In this document: positions 26,325 to 35,304 of the stretch, piece by piece
Position numbering within the stretch: the stretch's first letter is position 1
Layout of the letters: every line of letters begins with the position of its first letter
DNA from: an uncultured Lachnospiraceae bacterium
GTDB taxonomy: Bacteria; Bacillota; Clostridia; Lachnospirales; Lachnospiraceae
Direction: 5' to 3'
DNA length: 55,452 nt
Assembly (NCBI GenBank): GCA_910584695.1
Contig: CAJUBR010000007.1
Span: forward strand, 7,189 to 62,640
Position numbers and translations under genes: made by a program
The notes under the pieces: model-generated
What the model saw: only the letters and a program-made list of their open reading frames with translations
What the model was told of the DNA's origin: nothing
The model's database searches: none

Positions 26325-26591
26325 ATGAGATTATTAAACAAAAGAGTATTTTTAAGTTGTATGCTGGCATGGTGTCTGTGAACCGTTTTTGGAATAAAGG
26401 CGGATGCGGAAGGGAGTTACCGGATTACGGAGGGTGACGATGGATTAACCGGAACATATAATGATAAGGTTATGGAAATTATTTATGTAGATGTGAAAAA
26501 AGCGGTAATACAGATAAAGTGGTCAAGCCTGTTGCAATTTGTTAAGGACTTTTTAATCATTATGATATTTTTCTATGTATGTAGCCGTTAA
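26325..26591 (+). pseudogene. Decayed gene for a small exported protein
   Basis: Reading from the ATG at 26325 gives a signal-peptide-like MRLLNKRVFLSCMLAWCL, an in-frame TGA at 26379-26381, then TVFGIKADAEGSYRITEGDD and a further 50 residues to TAA at 26589. The frame continuing straight through a single stop inside a signal peptide points to a recently broken gene. The family was not recognised. The preceding 270 bases carry no other convincing gene. Confidence 0.45.
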
Positions 26592-26719
26592 TTATTATAC
26601 GTTTTAACTTATCATGCACTGTCTCTGTAGTGGTTTTACTAAAATAAAGAGAGACAACATAACTAGCTTTACCGCTCATAACTAATAACCATTATTTAAT
26701 TCTTTATACAAACTGGAAT

Positions 26720-27175
26720 TTAGCGATTCATGCATAAACTTACAACTTCTACATTCCCATCCATTACTTTATTCGCCACGCTAAAACCACATTTTTCAGT
26801 ATAAAATTTTATATTCTGTTCTTTGTCAGCAGGTGTAACCAGAGTAATCTGTTTCCAATCAGGACAAATAGAACACATATATTGAAATGCTTGCGTACCT
26901 ATTCCCTTTCCTTGATATGTTGGTATAATACATAAACAACCAAGATAATACTGTCCGTCTTCTTTTTTATCAAAAGAAATTACTCCAACAGGGGTATCGT
27001 CGCTCATTATAATATATTTGGTGAAATTTTTGATGGATAATTCCATTTCTTCTTTCGTTTTTCCATAGGCAGGACATTCTCCATACCGAATATAGTCATC
27101 ATAAAATGAAGAATTGTAAATATAAATCAGCAAATTTGCATCATCATTAACGGCTTTTCTATATGATAACTTCAT
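26720..27175 (-). CDS. GNAT-family N-acetyltransferase
   Basis: 151 residues. The acetyl-CoA binding core is visible: GVISFDKKEDGQYYLGCL, then IIPTYQGKGIGTQAFQYM (Q-x-x-G-x-G/A loop near residue 90-95), and the C-terminal FYTEKCGFSVANKV. It would acetylate an unknown small molecule or protein amine. The start at 27175 has ggagagtaggaag upstream on the complementary strand. It lies just outside or at the left edge of the mobilizable element, so it may be passenger or resident. Confidence 0.85.
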   Translation of the reverse strand: MKLSYRKAVNDDANLLIYIYNSSFYDDYIRYGECPAYGKTKEEMELSIKNFTKYIIMSDDTPVGVISFDKKEDGQYYLGCLCIIPTYQGKGIGTQAFQYMCSICPDWKQITLVTPADKEQNIKFYTEKCGFSVANKVMDGNVEVVSLCMNR

Positions 27176-27464
27176 TTCTTCCTACTCTCCAACTCCCGAT
27201 TGGGTTTTCAAAAAATCTAAGGGATTTAATAACTGTTATATTTTGTTATCGTAAATTGCTCTAACCATTAAAAACACTAAATTTGTACGAGGTGAGCTTT
27301 CCCTTAGACTATCCCTTATGTTATTTCCTTCCCCTTGATGTTACAAGCCCTAATAAGGGAAAATTTAAGGGAAAGAAAAACCTACAACACATTATAACAC
27401 AAAACAATTACGGCGTGGGGACTGATTTGATATGCTTATAAAAATCATGAAAGGACAGATAAAA

Positions 27465-27701
27465 ATGAAATTACTATACGCAAGGTACAATATGTACCAT
27501 AACAGTATTGATATTACTACATTTGATGGCTATATATTACGGATTGATTGTAATAAGGCAGAAGAAGGATTAAAGACCACAGCATGGACGGATCATGTGC
27601 TAAATGCTATGGCAATAGACAATCCGCTTGAATATGCAAGGCTTTATCTAAATAACGAAATGCAGATATTTATAGACGCTGAGGATAGTCTGGACGTATA
27701 A
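27465..27701 (+). CDS. Small DUF6061-like protein
   Basis: 78 residues, MKLLYARYNMYHNSIDITTFDGYILRIDC.. with a C-terminal NPLEYARLYLNNEMQIFID. The pattern recalls small DUF6061 proteins often carried by clostridial integrative elements; function unknown. The ATG at 27465 follows gaaaggaca and is preferred to 27432. The 289 bases before it hold clusters of ccctt/aaggg motifs but no gene. Confidence 0.7.
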   Translation: MKLLYARYNMYHNSIDITTFDGYILRIDCNKAEEGLKTTAWTDHVLNAMAIDNPLEYARLYLNNEMQIFIDAEDSLDV

Positions 27702-27708
27702 TAAAATC

Positions 27709-27751
27709 AAAAATGGTTAAAACCTTGATAAACATGATTTTAACCATTTTT
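27709..27751. terminator. Bidirectional terminator
   Basis: A 14-bp perfect stem, aaaaatggttaaaa (27709-27722) with ttttaaccattttt (27738-27751). The A-tract and T-tract on both sides allow it to end the DUF6061-like gene on the + strand; it may also stop read-through from the BlaR1-like gene on the - strand. Confidence 0.85.
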
Positions 27752-27915
27752 CTTTGTTTGTTATTTACTTCCAAAATATCAATATAATAGTACAAAACCC
27801 AGAGGACAACTGAATTTATCATTTTCAACAACATAGACAGTATATCATATCATTCAATATACTCCCATATCTTTTCAACAGTTCTTTCTTTACAAAATCA
27901 AGTACATATTAAAAA

Positions 27916-29847
27916 CTACCACAAATTCTCAGGGTTCCATCCCAATATATTCCACAATTGACTATTATCAGAATTACCAAATTCAACATACCCGTCTGCT
28001 GTCAGAATGGAATTACAGCTGTCTGTTGCTGGATAAATCACGCCCACACTGCCATCCTCTTTTGTAAGGTACAATGCATCATGAAAAGGACATGCGGGAG
28101 CATCTATGGCTTCAGTCTGACTGATTATCTTTTCCAGTTTTTGTAGCGCTTCTGTGGATTCACAAGTGTACATTCTTCCATGGAACATCATTTCTGCTTT
28201 TTTTAATCCGTGTAAATCTGAGGATGCCAGCAATTTAGCCTTATTATATTCATCCGGAGCAAAAAATTTCTTTATGGGTTCTGGAGCATCTTTTCCACTT
28301 GTATATTTACCATATCCAAGCTGTCCTATTTCATTCCATGAATGGGATAGAAAAATTTGCTCCTGGCCTTCAAGAGTCTGATAGATTGCCGCCCCGTTGC
28401 CTTTCTCAACACCCGAATACAAAGAGATTCCTGTCAAATCATAGGTTTCTTTTTTCAGACTGTTTTTTCCCACATCATAAATATACATATCTGTTATGTT
28501 CATAGGATGCAGATAGACCTGCTGCCCATCGTCTGATACCTGAATTTCACAATATTTATCTCCTTGTGTATCCGAACAGCCGATAGCAACCAAATCCACG
28601 CTTCTAAACATTTTTTGATTTGCAGTATCATATACAAAAAGTCCGAAAGACCCGCCGAAAATAATCCTGTTTTCATCTGCATAATACAGCATTGCACCAT
28701 CTGCTCCAGTACCCTGTGTCAGATCCGGCTTTACTTCAGTAACCGATATCGATGTTACTGTCCCTTCCGGTTCATCCATACTTATCGGTTGTACCTTCTC
28801 TTGTTCCTTCTCATAGTTGGATTCTGTATCAGTAACCGCTCTGGTTCCCAAAGTACACCCCAACGCTCCCACAGATATTCCTGCCACCAGTATAATCATC
28901 CATGTTATAGGTAAAGATTTTTTTATCAATAATGATAATCTTGTCTTCATTTCCCGGTGTCCTCCTCTTAACTCTTGCATTAATAAATAGTTTCTGCTGC
29001 CTTTTGAAAGCATGGCGCATATATCCACAAGCATTTGACAATAATCTGCTTTTTTAACATCACCAAGCTCTGCCATAACGCCCTCATCACATGCTGTCTC
29101 ACAGTCCCGTTTTGATAAAATACAGGAAATCCACACAAGGGGATGGAACCAGTAGATGATAAGGCAAATAGACCTTATCAAAGACCAGAGCATATCATTG
29201 TGGCGGTAATGGATCCATTCGTGTAAAAGGATATAATTTCTGTACTTCTCATTAATCCTCCAGCCATCCGGAAGATAAATTGTCGGTTTTATTATTCCAA
29301 ATAAACAGGGGCTGTAGACAAGAGGCGTTATATAAACCGGTAATGCGTCACGGTATTTTCCGATATACTTACGTTTCCGTCTTAATTTAACACAAAAAAT
29401 AATATTGCCTATCAATAGATAGTCTGTAAAAAAAACAATTCCAATTATCCAAATCCACTTTAAAACCTGAACCCCGCTTGCTTTATTTTTTATGCTAACA
29501 TTTGGCCTTATGGATTCTGTTTTTGGAATAGCATCGTTATTATTTACCAGAGGTGTTTTCTCTTTTCCCTCATTCACGGAAGATGCCTGTTGCGTATTCT
29601 CCGTTGCAATAGCAGAAATATCTTCACTCCTATTATTTTCTATTATACGAACTACGGCATTACTCTCTGGCGGAAAATAGTTTATGACATTTATCGGATT
29701 TTCAAAAGGCATTGGGATAAGCAATTTTACTGCAATGACAAGCCATAGCGCATATTTGAATCTTTGTCCGATATATTTCCCACATAAACTCCGGATCGAT
29801 AATACCACTAATATTATGATAGATGAACTGATAATCTGGTTCAGCAT
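27916..29847 (-). CDS. BlaR1/MecR1-like M56 membrane peptidase with a non-penicillin-binding sensor domain
   Basis: 643 residues. Membrane helices lie near 5-20, 30-48 and 132-155. The cytoplasmic M56 zinc-protease domain has HEWIHYRH (about 208-215) and CETACDEGVM (about 250). A last helix, TWMIILVAGISVGALGC (about 315-335), precedes an outside domain of about 300 residues. In BlaR1/MecR1 the outer domain is a beta-lactam-binding transpeptidase with S-x-x-K. None is seen here. Instead the region has short beta-strand runs (GSFGLFVYDTANQKMF, VYLHPMNITDMYIYDVGK) suggestive of a propeller-like fold. It probably cleaves the BlaI-like repressor, whose gene overlaps the same operon, after sensing some outside signal. 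No beta-lactamase is present. Confidence 0.85.
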   Translation of the reverse strand: MLNQIISSSIIILVVLSIRSLCGKYIGQRFKYALWLVIAVKLLIPMPFENPINVINYFPPESNAVVRIIENNRSEDISAIATENTQQASSVNEGKEKTPLVNNNDAIPKTESIRPNVSIKNKASGVQVLKWIWIIGIVFFTDYLLIGNIIFCVKLRRKRKYIGKYRDALPVYITPLVYSPCLFGIIKPTIYLPDGWRINEKYRNYILLHEWIHYRHNDMLWSLIRSICLIIYWFHPLVWISCILSKRDCETACDEGVMAELGDVKKADYCQMLVDICAMLSKGSRNYLLMQELRGGHREMKTRLSLLIKKSLPITWMIILVAGISVGALGCTLGTRAVTDTESNYEKEQEKVQPISMDEPEGTVTSISVTEVKPDLTQGTGADGAMLYYADENRIIFGGSFGLFVYDTANQKMFRSVDLVAIGCSDTQGDKYCEIQVSDDGQQVYLHPMNITDMYIYDVGKNSLKKETYDLTGISLYSGVEKGNGAAIYQTLEGQEQIFLSHSWNEIGQLGYGKYTSGKDAPEPIKKFFAPDEYNKAKLLASSDLHGLKKAEMMFHGRMYTCESTEALQKLEKIISQTEAIDAPACPFHDALYLTKEDGSVGVIYPATDSCNSILTADGYVEFGNSDNSQLWNILGWNPENLW

Positions 29848-29848
29848 T

Positions 29849-30220
29849 TTATTTCTCCGCCTCCTTTAACATGTCATACAGTTCCTGTATTTCTTCCGGT
29901 TTTAGTTTCCGCTCTTTTAACAGGGTGCTCATCATCATACTGACAGAACCCTTAAATACCCAGTCTAAAAAGCTCTCCGTTTCAGCAAAATTAACTGCCT
30001 CCCGTTCAACAGCAGGAAAATACAACTTTGCTTTTCTTCCCTGCTCAAATCTCAAGAGACCTTTTTTGCTCATTCGATTCAACATTGTACTGACCGTACT
30101 TTTTGTCCAGTCACGTTTTTCATTCAATGTATGAAACAGCTGTGTAATTGTTTGTGGATTCTCCTCCCAGAGTTCTTCCATTAAAATCCTTTCGCTGGGC
30201 TGCAATGTAACTTTTCTCAT
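29849..30220 (-). CDS. BlaI/MecI/CopY-family transcriptional repressor
   Basis: 123 residues from the ATG at 30220, which follows ggaggataat; an earlier in-frame ATG at 30298 overlaps the promoter and is rejected. Winged helix at about 8-70 (LMEELWEENPQTITQLFHTL, WTKSTVSTMLNRMSKKGLL, YFPAVERE), then a helical dimer domain (about 75-120). These repressors bind dyads in their own promoter and are cut by the partner M56 protease. The BlaR1-like gene starts two bases after this stop, so they form one operon. Confidence 0.9.
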   Translation of the reverse strand: MRKVTLQPSERILMEELWEENPQTITQLFHTLNEKRDWTKSTVSTMLNRMSKKGLLRFEQGRKAKLYFPAVEREAVNFAETESFLDWVFKGSVSMMMSTLLKERKLKPEEIQELYDMLKEAEK

Positions 30221-30240
30221 ATTATCCTCCAACATTATTG

Positions 30241-30298
30241 TGCGACTACTGTCATCCTTTGCATGTATTATATTAGCATATCGTACTACTACAGTCAA
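30241..30298 (-). promoter_or_regulatory. Promoter and candidate BlaI-type operators
   Basis: On the complementary strand: TTGACT (30298-30293), a 17-base spacer and TAATAT (30275-30270). Two similar boxes, GACTGTAGTA overlapping the -35 and spacer, and GACAGTAGTC downstream of the -10 (30244-30253), look like repressor half-sites, consistent with autoregulation. No divergent gene lies on the other side: the next 105 bases up to the relaxase stop hold a weak gtgagaca/tgtcccac stem only. Confidence 0.65.
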
Positions 30299-30405
30299 CC
30301 TTTATTTATATTTTTGTTAAATTGTGAGACAGTTCAAATTGTTGTCCCACATTTTACCACATATGCTATCATTTCTTAATGACAGTTATTGACAGATTTC
30401 TAAAC

Positions 30406-32013
30406 TTATCTGTCTCGTTCATATTTCACACTATATGGTCTATGCGTGGAACGGTTATGTTTTGCATTTTCGGTAGGATTCATTTCCTCCATAAAACTCT
30501 CCACTGCCTTCACATACACTTCTGCCTGTTCCAGCGTGCATGTCCGATTCTCTGGTATGATTTCCTCCCTTATTTCAGAAACTTTTATGGCTTGTTTCGT
30601 CTGCACATTCCAGGATCCCGCCAGCCTATAATCCGTTCCCCGTCCGTTATAATCCTCATACACCGGAAGCACTTCCCCTTTGGAAGTCTGCCACGAGGCA
30701 ATATCCGGGAAGATGACAAGCCTGTCATACCGAGGGAGAGGGGTACGGTACTCCCTTAACAGTCTGCCGAGAGAGGTATAGCCATAAGGGGAGGCTGCTC
30801 GTATATCCCTCTTTTCTTCCACAAGCCTTGCAAACTCCCGTACCACCGGAATCATGGATAACAGTTTATAAAGGATTGCTTTGAGTTTATCCAGTACATT
30901 GATGAAATCCAGCCGCTTTTCAAATTCCTTATCCAGCACCCCGATATCCTCCAAAAGCCCCTCCTTTTTTGCCTGTAGCTGTTCTTTTTCGTCTGCCGCT
31001 TTTCGGACATCACGCAAAATCCGCTCTTTATCGGAATGCAGGGTAAGCGTATCTATTTTTATTAACAGGTTTTCTTGCTTTATTTCTTCCTGTTCTGCTA
31101 ACAGCGTTTGTTTCGTTTCCCTGCTTTTTGTTTTTATCTGTATCAAATCTTTCTCTGTTTCGGCAAGTTCCATTTTCGTGTCGGATAACTGTCTTTCCGT
31201 CTCTGAAATCTCTTTTTCAGTCTGTTCCAAACGATTGCTTGTATCAAAAAGCCTGTCCTGTTTTTCATTGAGGAATCCCATCACCATATCCAGCCGCTTT
31301 GTTTCCTGCTGCACCTTATATTCCGTAACGCTCAGGTCATGGTTTTTCCCTCTCTGCTTATCTTTTACAAGCACCCCGAAGTGGATAAGCATTTCTATAC
31401 TTGCTGTCTGACGCAGACTGTTTTGCAAAATATTTTCCAATGTTTTCGGAGTGAAAACGGAACGTTTGGAAACTTTTGTCTCCAGCCCACGCTTGAATCC
31501 CCTGCCTATGGGGACACCCACCACATGCATGTGCGGGCTCGCCTCGTCAAAATGAACCACCGCATTGGCAACCTTAAAATCCGGCATTTCTTTCCGCAAC
31601 TGCTCCAGTAAGGTGTTATATACCTTGCAGATATTTTCTTTATTCTCTTTTTCGTTATCGGTTTCTATAAAGATGTTTTCCCAGAAGTCTTTATCCCCGC
31701 ACTGAAAAATAATCTCCACTGCCATGTCTTGGTTTTTATCCGATACATGTTCAAAATAATCATCAATCCGTCGGTCTGTCCTTGTCTGCTTTTGGTTATA
31801 TTGTTCCAGTGCCTCTGCAAAAGTGTCCCAGTAGACTTTTTTCACGTCCCGTAGGAGGTTTGTGCTACCAAAGAGCAGGACAATGTTCTCCCTGTCATAC
31901 TCTTTTGAACGGTATTTCCGCAGATTGTGTTTTGCCACACCGGACAGCTTGCCTTTGCTGTTGATGGCACTTTTCCCATTGCTGATATGGACGCTGTATG
32001 ATACATCATCCAT
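30406..32013 (-). CDS. MobV-family relaxase (plasmid recombination/mobilization protein)
   Basis: 535 residues from the ATG at 32013 (gaggaggatgga upstream); an earlier in-frame ATG at 32085 has no ribosome site. The N-terminal Mob/Pre domain (about 1-200) carries the metal-binding HUH motif HFDEASPHMH (about 153-162). A long coiled coil (about 235-370) and a C-terminal domain (about 400-520) follow. Such relaxases nick oriT and pilot single-stranded DNA through a conjugation channel supplied by another element, so the host element is mobilizable rather than self-transmissible. The candidate oriT palindromes are just upstream. Confidence 0.93.
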   Translation of the reverse strand: MDDVSYSVHISNGKSAINSKGKLSGVAKHNLRKYRSKEYDRENIVLLFGSTNLLRDVKKVYWDTFAEALEQYNQKQTRTDRRIDDYFEHVSDKNQDMAVEIIFQCGDKDFWENIFIETDNEKENKENICKVYNTLLEQLRKEMPDFKVANAVVHFDEASPHMHVVGVPIGRGFKRGLETKVSKRSVFTPKTLENILQNSLRQTASIEMLIHFGVLVKDKQRGKNHDLSVTEYKVQQETKRLDMVMGFLNEKQDRLFDTSNRLEQTEKEISETERQLSDTKMELAETEKDLIQIKTKSRETKQTLLAEQEEIKQENLLIKIDTLTLHSDKERILRDVRKAADEKEQLQAKKEGLLEDIGVLDKEFEKRLDFINVLDKLKAILYKLLSMIPVVREFARLVEEKRDIRAASPYGYTSLGRLLREYRTPLPRYDRLVIFPDIASWQTSKGEVLPVYEDYNGRGTDYRLAGSWNVQTKQAIKVSEIREEIIPENRTCTLEQAEVYVKAVESFMEEMNPTENAKHNRSTHRPYSVKYERDR

Positions 32014-32137
32014 TCCATCCTCCTCTCTGCCGGAGGGGAACTTTTTCTTATCCGTCATTCCCTGCCCGGCTGGTTTCCTTATCAATCATTTCATGTTTCC
32101 GATTTTCCTTTCGGCTGATGGGAACGTGGCGGGCTGC

Positions 32138-32219
32138 GGTTATCATTTCGGCTCTGCCGATAATGATAACCCCCTAGCATTTTTGTCAAGCCAAAAATGC
32201 GGGGGCTCTCCGAGAGCCC
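32138..32219. other. Nested palindromes upstream of the relaxase, candidate oriT
   Basis: Three hairpins in 82 bases. First: ggttatcat (32138-32146) with atgataacc (32163-32171), inner tcggc/gccga. Second: ccccc..gcatttttg (32170-32185) with caaaaatgcggggg (32192-32205). Third: gggctct/agagccc (32203-32219). Relaxases of this family act at inverted repeats close to their own gene, so this is the likely transfer origin. The nick site is not identified. Confidence 0.6.
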
Positions 32220-32334
32220 TGCCGGGGGCTTATCCAAGCGGGCGTTTTATCTGTACCTATAGCCCTGTCTTTTTTCCTGCCGAAAAAAATCTACACCCCT
32301 TTACTGCATGTCTGAAATATTGCGGATAATCAGA

Positions 32335-32456
32335 AGTGACAGCATGGTGCAAGCATAAGTGACAGCATAATTCCCAAAAGTGCAGGCACAGGTGCAAGCA
32401 TCTGTCTGTTTTTCAAAAATCCGGTGCAGGCAGAGTGCAAGCATAGGTGCAGGCAC
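32335..32456 (+). repeat. Array of eight short repeats (RGTGCARGCAT-like)
   Basis: Eight copies of an 11-base unit close to RGTGCARGCAT occur within 122 bases, for example agtgacagcat, ggtgcaagcat and agtgcaggcac. Spacing is irregular. It lies in the 714-bp gap between relaxase and excisionase genes. They look like protein-binding sites (iterons), not coding sequence. Confidence 0.75.
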
Positions 32457-32480
32457 TTTTCCCATTGTTTCCCCTGTCGT

Positions 32481-32600
32481 GGTGTAGTTTTGATGTAGGC
32501 TTTGCCCCAAATGATGTAGGAATGGTGTAGGATTTCAAAAAATGATGTAGGAACGGTGTAGAAAAAAACTACACCATTGCTACACCAAAACTACACCATT
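32481..32600. repeat. Array of GRTGTAG repeats, six direct and three inverted
   Basis: GGTGTAG or GATGTAG occurs at about 32481, 32492, 32513, 32524, 32543 and 32555; the inverted form ctacacc follows at 32569, 32580 and 32591. The inverted set could pair with the direct set into a cruciform or RNA hairpin. The 127 bases to the excisionase stop hold nothing else I recognise. Confidence 0.75.
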
Positions 32601-32727
32601 CCTGCCCTGCCTAAAGAAAGTTTTCGGTTGATAATCAGAGAAGTCTGTGATACACTTATCTTGCGTGTAGGTATATCAGGACTTCGGTCTGATTGCCAAT
32701 GGGGGCAGCCGTTATGGCTGCCTCTTA

Positions 32728-32946
32728 TCATGTCCGGACAGTTTTTACTTCCGGACGGTTCCGCAGGTCTTTTCCCTCATTCATTGCCATGAACCTCTCC
32801 AGCACATCCCTGCGTATGATTACTTTCCGCCCAATCCACAGCACCGGGATTTTCTCCCATTCCACCAGTTTCCTCATGGTGTTCCTGCCGATGCCCGTAT
32901 ATTCGGACGCTTCCTCTATCGTCATTCCAATTTTAACCTCTGCCAT
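32728..32946 (-). CDS. Excisionase-like helix-turn-helix protein
   Basis: 72 residues from the ATG at 32946 (gagggagga upstream); the longer frame from 33045 has no such site. IGMTIEEASEYTGIGRNTMRK and VEWEKIPVLWIGRKVIIRRDVLERFM are a MerR-like winged helix of the type used by Xis proteins and other small DNA-binding factors. It probably directs the neighbouring integrase toward excision and binds near the element ends. It is transcribed away from the XRE regulator and integrase. Confidence 0.8.
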   Translation of the reverse strand: MAEVKIGMTIEEASEYTGIGRNTMRKLVEWEKIPVLWIGRKVIIRRDVLERFMAMNEGKDLRNRPEVKTVRT

Positions 32947-33229
32947 AGAAATATCCTCCCTCTTTTCCGGTAACCTGTTTTTCCTGCATTTCCATTCCTG
33001 CTCATATCCGTATACCCCCTTTCTTGTTACTTTATAATATTGCATTATGCAACATTACAAAATCTATGATAAATAATCTTCTTTTATTTGTCAAGTCTTT
33101 TTGCGGTTATTTTAATTTTGCATATTGCAATATCTGTTTTTATGTGTTATCATGGTCATGTAACAAAGAGATATGTTCCCTTTTAACAGCTTATAATAAG
33201 CAGGGGGGACACAGTGCAAGGAGGTCACG

Positions 33230-33844
33230 ATGGAGAAGAAAGAACTTCGCAGGACTGTTGGTACGAGGGCGAAACAACGCCGCAAGTCGCTGAAACTCCC
33301 CCTCCAGTATGTAGCTGAGCAGATGGACGTGAACAAGACCACCATCCAGCGGTACGAGAATGGGAGCATTGACAACACAAAGAAACTGATTGTCGAGGGA
33401 TTGGCAGACGCACTCCATGTATCTGCGGCATGGCTCCGGGGAGAAACAGAGGATATGGGGGCGGATATGTCGGACAGCAGGGATTTTAAGATTGAATCCG
33501 CCATGAGCCGGATTATGGCAGACTTTCCTCTGGACATGCCAGTGGGGGAAAGCAATTTCTCAAAGGATTTGCTGCTTTTGTTCCTTTATGAGTACCACAT
33601 GTTCAACAAATCCCTTGCCCATGCGTCAAAAGAGTATGGTACGGGAGGGGATTTCAACGAGGCGATGTCAAAGGTCATGGGCTTTGAATCCGAGCAGGAA
33701 TTTAACAACGTCATGTTTCTGCGGGAGATTATGCGTTTCATCAACAGCACAAGTGAAATCAGCGACATTGTAAGGGTATATGCCAAAGAGCCAGAGCTTG
33801 CGAAAACAAGGCTGAAAAATCTGCTGAGTGAACATTCCTTGTAA
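33230..33844 (+). CDS. XRE-family regulator of the mobilizable element
   Basis: 204 residues. The N-terminal helix-turn-helix is clear (about 8-65: RAKQRRKSLKLPLQYVAEQMDV, TTIQRYENGSI, LADALHVSAAWLRGE). The C-terminal 130 residues are helical with no known motif. The ATG at 33230 follows aaggaggtcacg. It is likely the maintenance repressor, since it sits between the divergent excisionase gene and the integrase. The gap 33047-33229 holds both promoters. Confidence 0.88.
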   Translation: MEKKELRRTVGTRAKQRRKSLKLPLQYVAEQMDVNKTTIQRYENGSIDNTKKLIVEGLADALHVSAAWLRGETEDMGADMSDSRDFKIESAMSRIMADFPLDMPVGESNFSKDLLLLFLYEYHMFNKSLAHASKEYGTGGDFNEAMSKVMGFESEQEFNNVMFLREIMRFINSTSEISDIVRVYAKEPELAKTRLKNLLSEHSL

Positions 33845-33949
33845 CAGGGCAACCGGGGTTCTGATATGCCTACACGCAAACAAGCATATCTTTTCAGTTC
33901 CGATTGCCAACGCAATGACAGATTGCGTTTAGGAAAGGAGAGTTTTATT

Positions 33950-35245
33950 ATGGCAAAAGGTTCTGTAAGAAAAAAAGGAAAGAAATGGTACTACCGCTTT
34001 TATGTGGAGAATGAAAGTGGCAATCTGGTACAGAAGGAGTACGCAGGAACAGAAAGCAAGTCAGAAACAGAGAAACTTCTCCGCAAGGCAATGGAGGATT
34101 ACGAACAAAAGAAGTTTGTGGCAAAGACGGAGAATATCACGCTGGGAACACTTCTTGACATCTGGGCAGACGAAGAACTGAAAACGGGAACATTGAGTAA
34201 TGGGACTGTTGAAAATTATCTTCTCACGATTAACAGAATTAAACAGCACCCTGTCAGCAACCGTAAACTGAAATCGGTTACATCCGAGCATTTACAGCAG
34301 TTTTTGGATCTTCTTACATTTGGAGGCACCGCCGGGGGATTTACTTCAAAAGGGTACAGCAAGGATTATATTCATTCTTTTTCGGCTGTATTACAGCAGT
34401 CTTTCCGGTTTGCGGTATTCCCGAAGAAGTATATTACTTTTAACCCAATGCAATATGTGGTGTTAAGGAGGAAGTCTGAAAATGCCGACTTATTCACAGA
34501 TGGGGAAAGCACAGATTCCGAAACCACACCGCTGACATTTCTGCAGTATCAGGAATTGATGGCTTATCTGGAAAAAAAGAATAAGCCTGCTATTCTGCCC
34601 ATGCAGATAGCCTATTTCACAGGTCTGAGGCTTGGCGAGGTATGCGGGCTGGCATGGCAGGACATTAACCTTGAGGAACAATACCTTACAGTGCGAAGAA
34701 GTGTCCGTTACAATGGTGCAAGACACAAAACGGAAATTGGACCGACAAAACGGAAAAAAATAAGAACTGTAGACTTTGGCGATACGCTTACCAGAATTTT
34801 GAGGAAAGCCAAAAAGGAACAGCACCGACAGCGTTTACAGTGCGGACAGCTTTATCATCTGAACTATTACAAGGAAGTGACAGAAAAGAGCAGAGTATAT
34901 TATGAACTGTACCATCTGGACGGTACAACAGAGATACCCGAAGATTACACAGAAATTTCCCTTGTATGTTTAAGACCGGATGGGGCATACGAATCCCCAA
35001 GCACGATAGGGATTGTCTGCCGGACGATAAAAAATCGTCTGCCGGGATTTGAAAACTTTCACTTCCATGCACTTAGGCATACCTACACTTCCAACCTGCT
35101 CGCTAATGGCGCACAACCAAAAGATGTGCAGGAACTGTTAGGACATTCTGACATCAGTATTACCATGAATGTATATGCTCATGCCGACAGAGAGGCAAAA
35201 CGCAATTCTGCTAAACTTCTTGATAAGGTAGTGGGTAGCGATTGA
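33950..35245 (+). CDS. Tyrosine-type site-specific integrase
   Basis: 431 residues from the ATG at 33950, which follows aggaaaggag; an earlier in-frame ATG (33866) lacks a site. An N-terminal arm-binding domain (about 1-60: GSVRKKGKKWYYRFYVENESG) resembles Tn916-type integrases, then a core-binding domain (about 65-165). The catalytic domain has Arg in TGLRLGEVCG (about 225), HALRHTYTSN (about 372) and the Tyr nucleophile in VYAHAD (about 407). It inserts and excises the element. The spacing to the XRE gene suggests they are co-expressed. Confidence 0.95.
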   Translation: MAKGSVRKKGKKWYYRFYVENESGNLVQKEYAGTESKSETEKLLRKAMEDYEQKKFVAKTENITLGTLLDIWADEELKTGTLSNGTVENYLLTINRIKQHPVSNRKLKSVTSEHLQQFLDLLTFGGTAGGFTSKGYSKDYIHSFSAVLQQSFRFAVFPKKYITFNPMQYVVLRRKSENADLFTDGESTDSETTPLTFLQYQELMAYLEKKNKPAILPMQIAYFTGLRLGEVCGLAWQDINLEEQYLTVRRSVRYNGARHKTEIGPTKRKKIRTVDFGDTLTRILRKAKKEQHRQRLQCGQLYHLNYYKEVTEKSRVYYELYHLDGTTEIPEDYTEISLVCLRPDGAYESPSTIGIVCRTIKNRLPGFENFHFHALRHTYTSNLLANGAQPKDVQELLGHSDISITMNVYAHADREAKRNSAKLLDKVVGSD

Positions 35246-35261
35246 ACGGTCTGCAAAAAAG

Positions 35262-35304
35262 TTTTCCCTTGTAAATACCCAGCAAGGGCAAAAACAAGGG
35301 AAAA
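35262..35304. repeat. Inverted repeat after the integrase (element end or terminator)
   Basis: ttttcccttgt (35262-35272) and acaagggaaaa (35294-35304) form a perfect 11-bp inverted repeat with a further caaggg between. Similar ccctta/aaggga motifs cluster at about 27299-27374, and agggattta occurs at both 27220-27228 and 35361-35369. This suggests arm-binding sites at the two ends. No gene is visible from here to 35589. Confidence 0.55.

Noticed and set aside
26138..26437. Open frame of 99 codons, MDYYYKGGKWGWQ..
   Set aside because: No ribosome site, unlikely composition, and it overlaps the decayed exported-protein frame, which reads better.
30379..32329. Several open frames on the + strand opposite the relaxase
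   Set aside because: They are shadows of the relaxase, with low-complexity Ser/Phe/Cys-rich translations and no ribosome sites.
32301..32510. 69-codon frame on the - strand (MGQSLHQNYTTTGE..)
   Set aside because: The codons are produced by the short-repeat array; no ribosome site.
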